In this document: one piece after another, positions 8,444 to 10,843 of the stretch
Layout of the letters: the number at the start of each line of letters is the position of its first letter
Numbering within the stretch: the stretch's first letter is position 1
Translations under genes and position numbers: made by a program
The notes under the pieces: generated by a model
The model's database searches: none
Told to the model about the DNA's origin: nothing
What the model saw: only the letters and a program-made list of their open reading frames with translations
Assembly (NCBI GenBank): GCA_049317725.1
Contig: JBMOHS010000135.1
Coordinates: forward strand, 1 to 10,843
Length of the DNA stretch: 10,843 nt
Origin: CAIOZW01 sp049317725
GTDB taxonomy: Bacteria > Acidobacteriota > Blastocatellia > RBC074
Reading direction: 5' to 3'

Positions 8444-9451
8444 TCAGCGCAGCCAACGGTCGAGCGCTTGGTAGACCTCTTCGCGAATCGGCGCCGGGAA
8501 GTCGTGGCCCGCGTCCGGGTAGCGCGCGATCAGCCGGTCACCGGCGCGAAAGAGGTGATCATAGACCGGCCGGGCGGCGTCGACGCAATCGCGGACACCG
8601 GTGTTCTCGAAGTTGTCGTCACCGAGTGGGGCGTTGATGAAGAGGCCGCGCGGGGCGAGAGCGGCGAGCAGGGCGGGAAAGTCGAAGGGCATGCGCGCTG
8701 GGTCCTTCTGGAATCGCGTCGCCACCAGGGGCATGTAGCGATAGCCCTCCCAGCCGGTGAGGTCCCCTTTCTTGTACTTTGGAAGGGACGTGAAGCCGCA
8801 GCTGGTGACGACAGCTCGCAGTCGCTGGTCGAAGGCGGCGACGAAGAGGGCGTTGTGACCTCCAAGGGAGTGGCCAATGACGCCGATGCGCCGGCGATCG
8901 ACTTCGGGGAGAGATTCGAGCAGATCGACGGCACGGCGATGGTTGACGATGCCCTTCATCGTGCAGCTCTGGTAGCCATTCTGGTAAGGATCGAAGCGGT
9001 TCTCACCCAGATACGGGTAGTCGGGGACGACGCAGACGTAGCCGCGCTCGGCCAGCTCGCGAGCGTAGTGGAGGTTTGGCAGACCGCCAAGCCCGACGGG
9101 TTCATCCTTGCCAATGCGCGTCGTCTGGTGGAGGCAGAGCATCGCCGGAGCACGGCGGCGCAGCCCCTTCGGAATCAGCAACCAAGCGGGAACGGCGTCG
9201 TTGGGCTCGCCGAGGTAGGTGAGACGGATGCGGGTGAAGCGGGCGGTCTCGGCCTCTTCGATCCGCTTGACGTCGAGGGGCGTACGGTCAGGGCCCGGCA
9301 ATGGGCCCATCACCGCCTCCATCCCGGCGAGGGTCGCGCGACGTGCCCGCTGCCACTCACGCCGGGTGCGGAATGGCAAAAGGTCGGCGACGGGCAGGAT
9401 GGCGCTGGCGAGCATTCCCTGTACCAACTGGCGGCGTGAGCTGGTCAGCAT
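8444..9451 (-). CDS. Exported alpha/beta hydrolase (dienelactone hydrolase / acetyl-esterase type)
   Basis: A 335-residue serine hydrolase. The leader MLTSSRRQLVQGMLASAIL has two arginines followed by a hydrophobic stretch, which fits Tat export. The catalytic triad is visible: S195 in GHSLGG, an aspartate at 278-279 in APLGDDNF, and H316 in DAGHDFP. The HQT of CLHQTT near 108-110 and VVPDYPYLGENRF at 141-153 suit the oxyanion and substrate side of this esterase type. It lacks the GCSRxG motif of CE15 glucuronoyl esterases. It probably removes ester groups such as acetyl from carbohydrates or other small esters, which is inference. GGAGG within the end of the sulfatase gene (9462-9466 on the plus strand as CCTCC) lies 10 bases before the ATG. 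Only 2 bases separate it from the sulfatase stop, so the two genes form an operon and may be translationally coupled. Confidence 0.85.
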   Translation of the reverse strand: MLTSSRRQLVQGMLASAILPVADLLPFRTRREWQRARRATLAGMEAVMGPLPGPDRTPLDVKRIEEAETARFTRIRLTYLGEPNDAVPAWLLIPKGLRRRAPAMLCLHQTTRIGKDEPVGLGGLPNLHYARELAERGYVCVVPDYPYLGENRFDPYQNGYQSCTMKGIVNHRRAVDLLESLPEVDRRRIGVIGHSLGGHNALFVAAFDQRLRAVVTSCGFTSLPKYKKGDLTGWEGYRYMPLVATRFQKDPARMPFDFPALLAALAPRGLFINAPLGDDNFENTGVRDCVDAARPVYDHLFRAGDRLIARYPDAGHDFPAPIREEVYQALDRWLR

Positions 9452-9453
9452 GT

Positions 9454-10797
<1,344 letters not shown>

Positions 10798-10803
10798 TCT
10801 TTT

Positions 10804-10807
10804 CTCC
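10804..10807 (-). promoter_or_regulatory. Ribosome binding site that fixes the sulfatase start
   Basis: GGAG on the minus strand, 6 bases before ATG 10795-10797, favours this start over the GTG at 10825-10827. No promoter can be identified in the 36 remaining bases of the window. Confidence 0.6.
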
Positions 10808-10843
10808 GGTCTGGATGACGGTTTCACCCGATGGGCTCCAGCC

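Noticed and set aside
8468..9439. A 323-codon plus-strand frame opposite the esterase gene
   Set aside because: The minus-strand protein has a full catalytic triad and leader, while the plus-strand translation has no recognisable features.

Overview
The window looks like a chromosomal segment of a GC-rich Gram-negative bacterium, most likely an acidobacterium of the Solibacter/Bryobacter kind. The best clue is a very large Oar-like TonB-dependent receptor with an N-terminal carboxypeptidase-regulatory-like domain, a family greatly expanded in Acidobacteriota. An exported sugar-isomerase-like protein, Tat-type hydrolases and a sulfatase fit the same group. This assignment rests on family knowledge and has not been checked against a database.

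Left part (1-1857): a short high-GC3 reading frame that looks like the 3' end or remnant of a gene (about 26-199, +), a convergent intergenic gap with a long stem-loop, then a PLP-dependent threonine/serine dehydratase-like gene (312-1310, -). A 547-bp divergent intergenic region follows, with candidate operator-like repeats.

Middle (1858-6568): the 1306-residue TonB-dependent receptor gene (1858-5778, +) with a good ribosome binding site and a strong intrinsic terminator (5840-5887). About 540 bp without a convincing gene but with several small stem-loops come next. Then there is a tRNA-Pro with anticodon CGG on the minus strand (6427-6500), with a near-consensus sigma-70 promoter at 6540-6568.

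Right part (6569-10843): two convergent two-gene operons. On the plus strand are a secreted sugar phosphate isomerase/epimerase-like TIM-barrel protein (6698-7546) and an amidohydrolase with a Tat-like leader (7565-8443). On the minus strand are a secreted type I sulfatase (9454-10797) and, 2 bp further on, an alpha/beta hydrolase of the dienelactone hydrolase/acetyl-esterase type with a Tat-like leader (8444-9451). The two operons meet tail to tail with stop codons that abut exactly (TGA|TCA).

All four enzymes of the right part carry export signals. Together with the outer-membrane receptor this suggests, by inference, periplasmic processing of sulfated, esterified sugars or glycosides. No mobile element, CRISPR array, rRNA or clearly new defence-type system is visible. 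The most unusual points are the valine in the sulfatase maturation motif (CGVSR instead of CxPxR), the all-exported enzyme set, the zero-spacing convergent stop codons and the high-GC3 fragment at the left edge.
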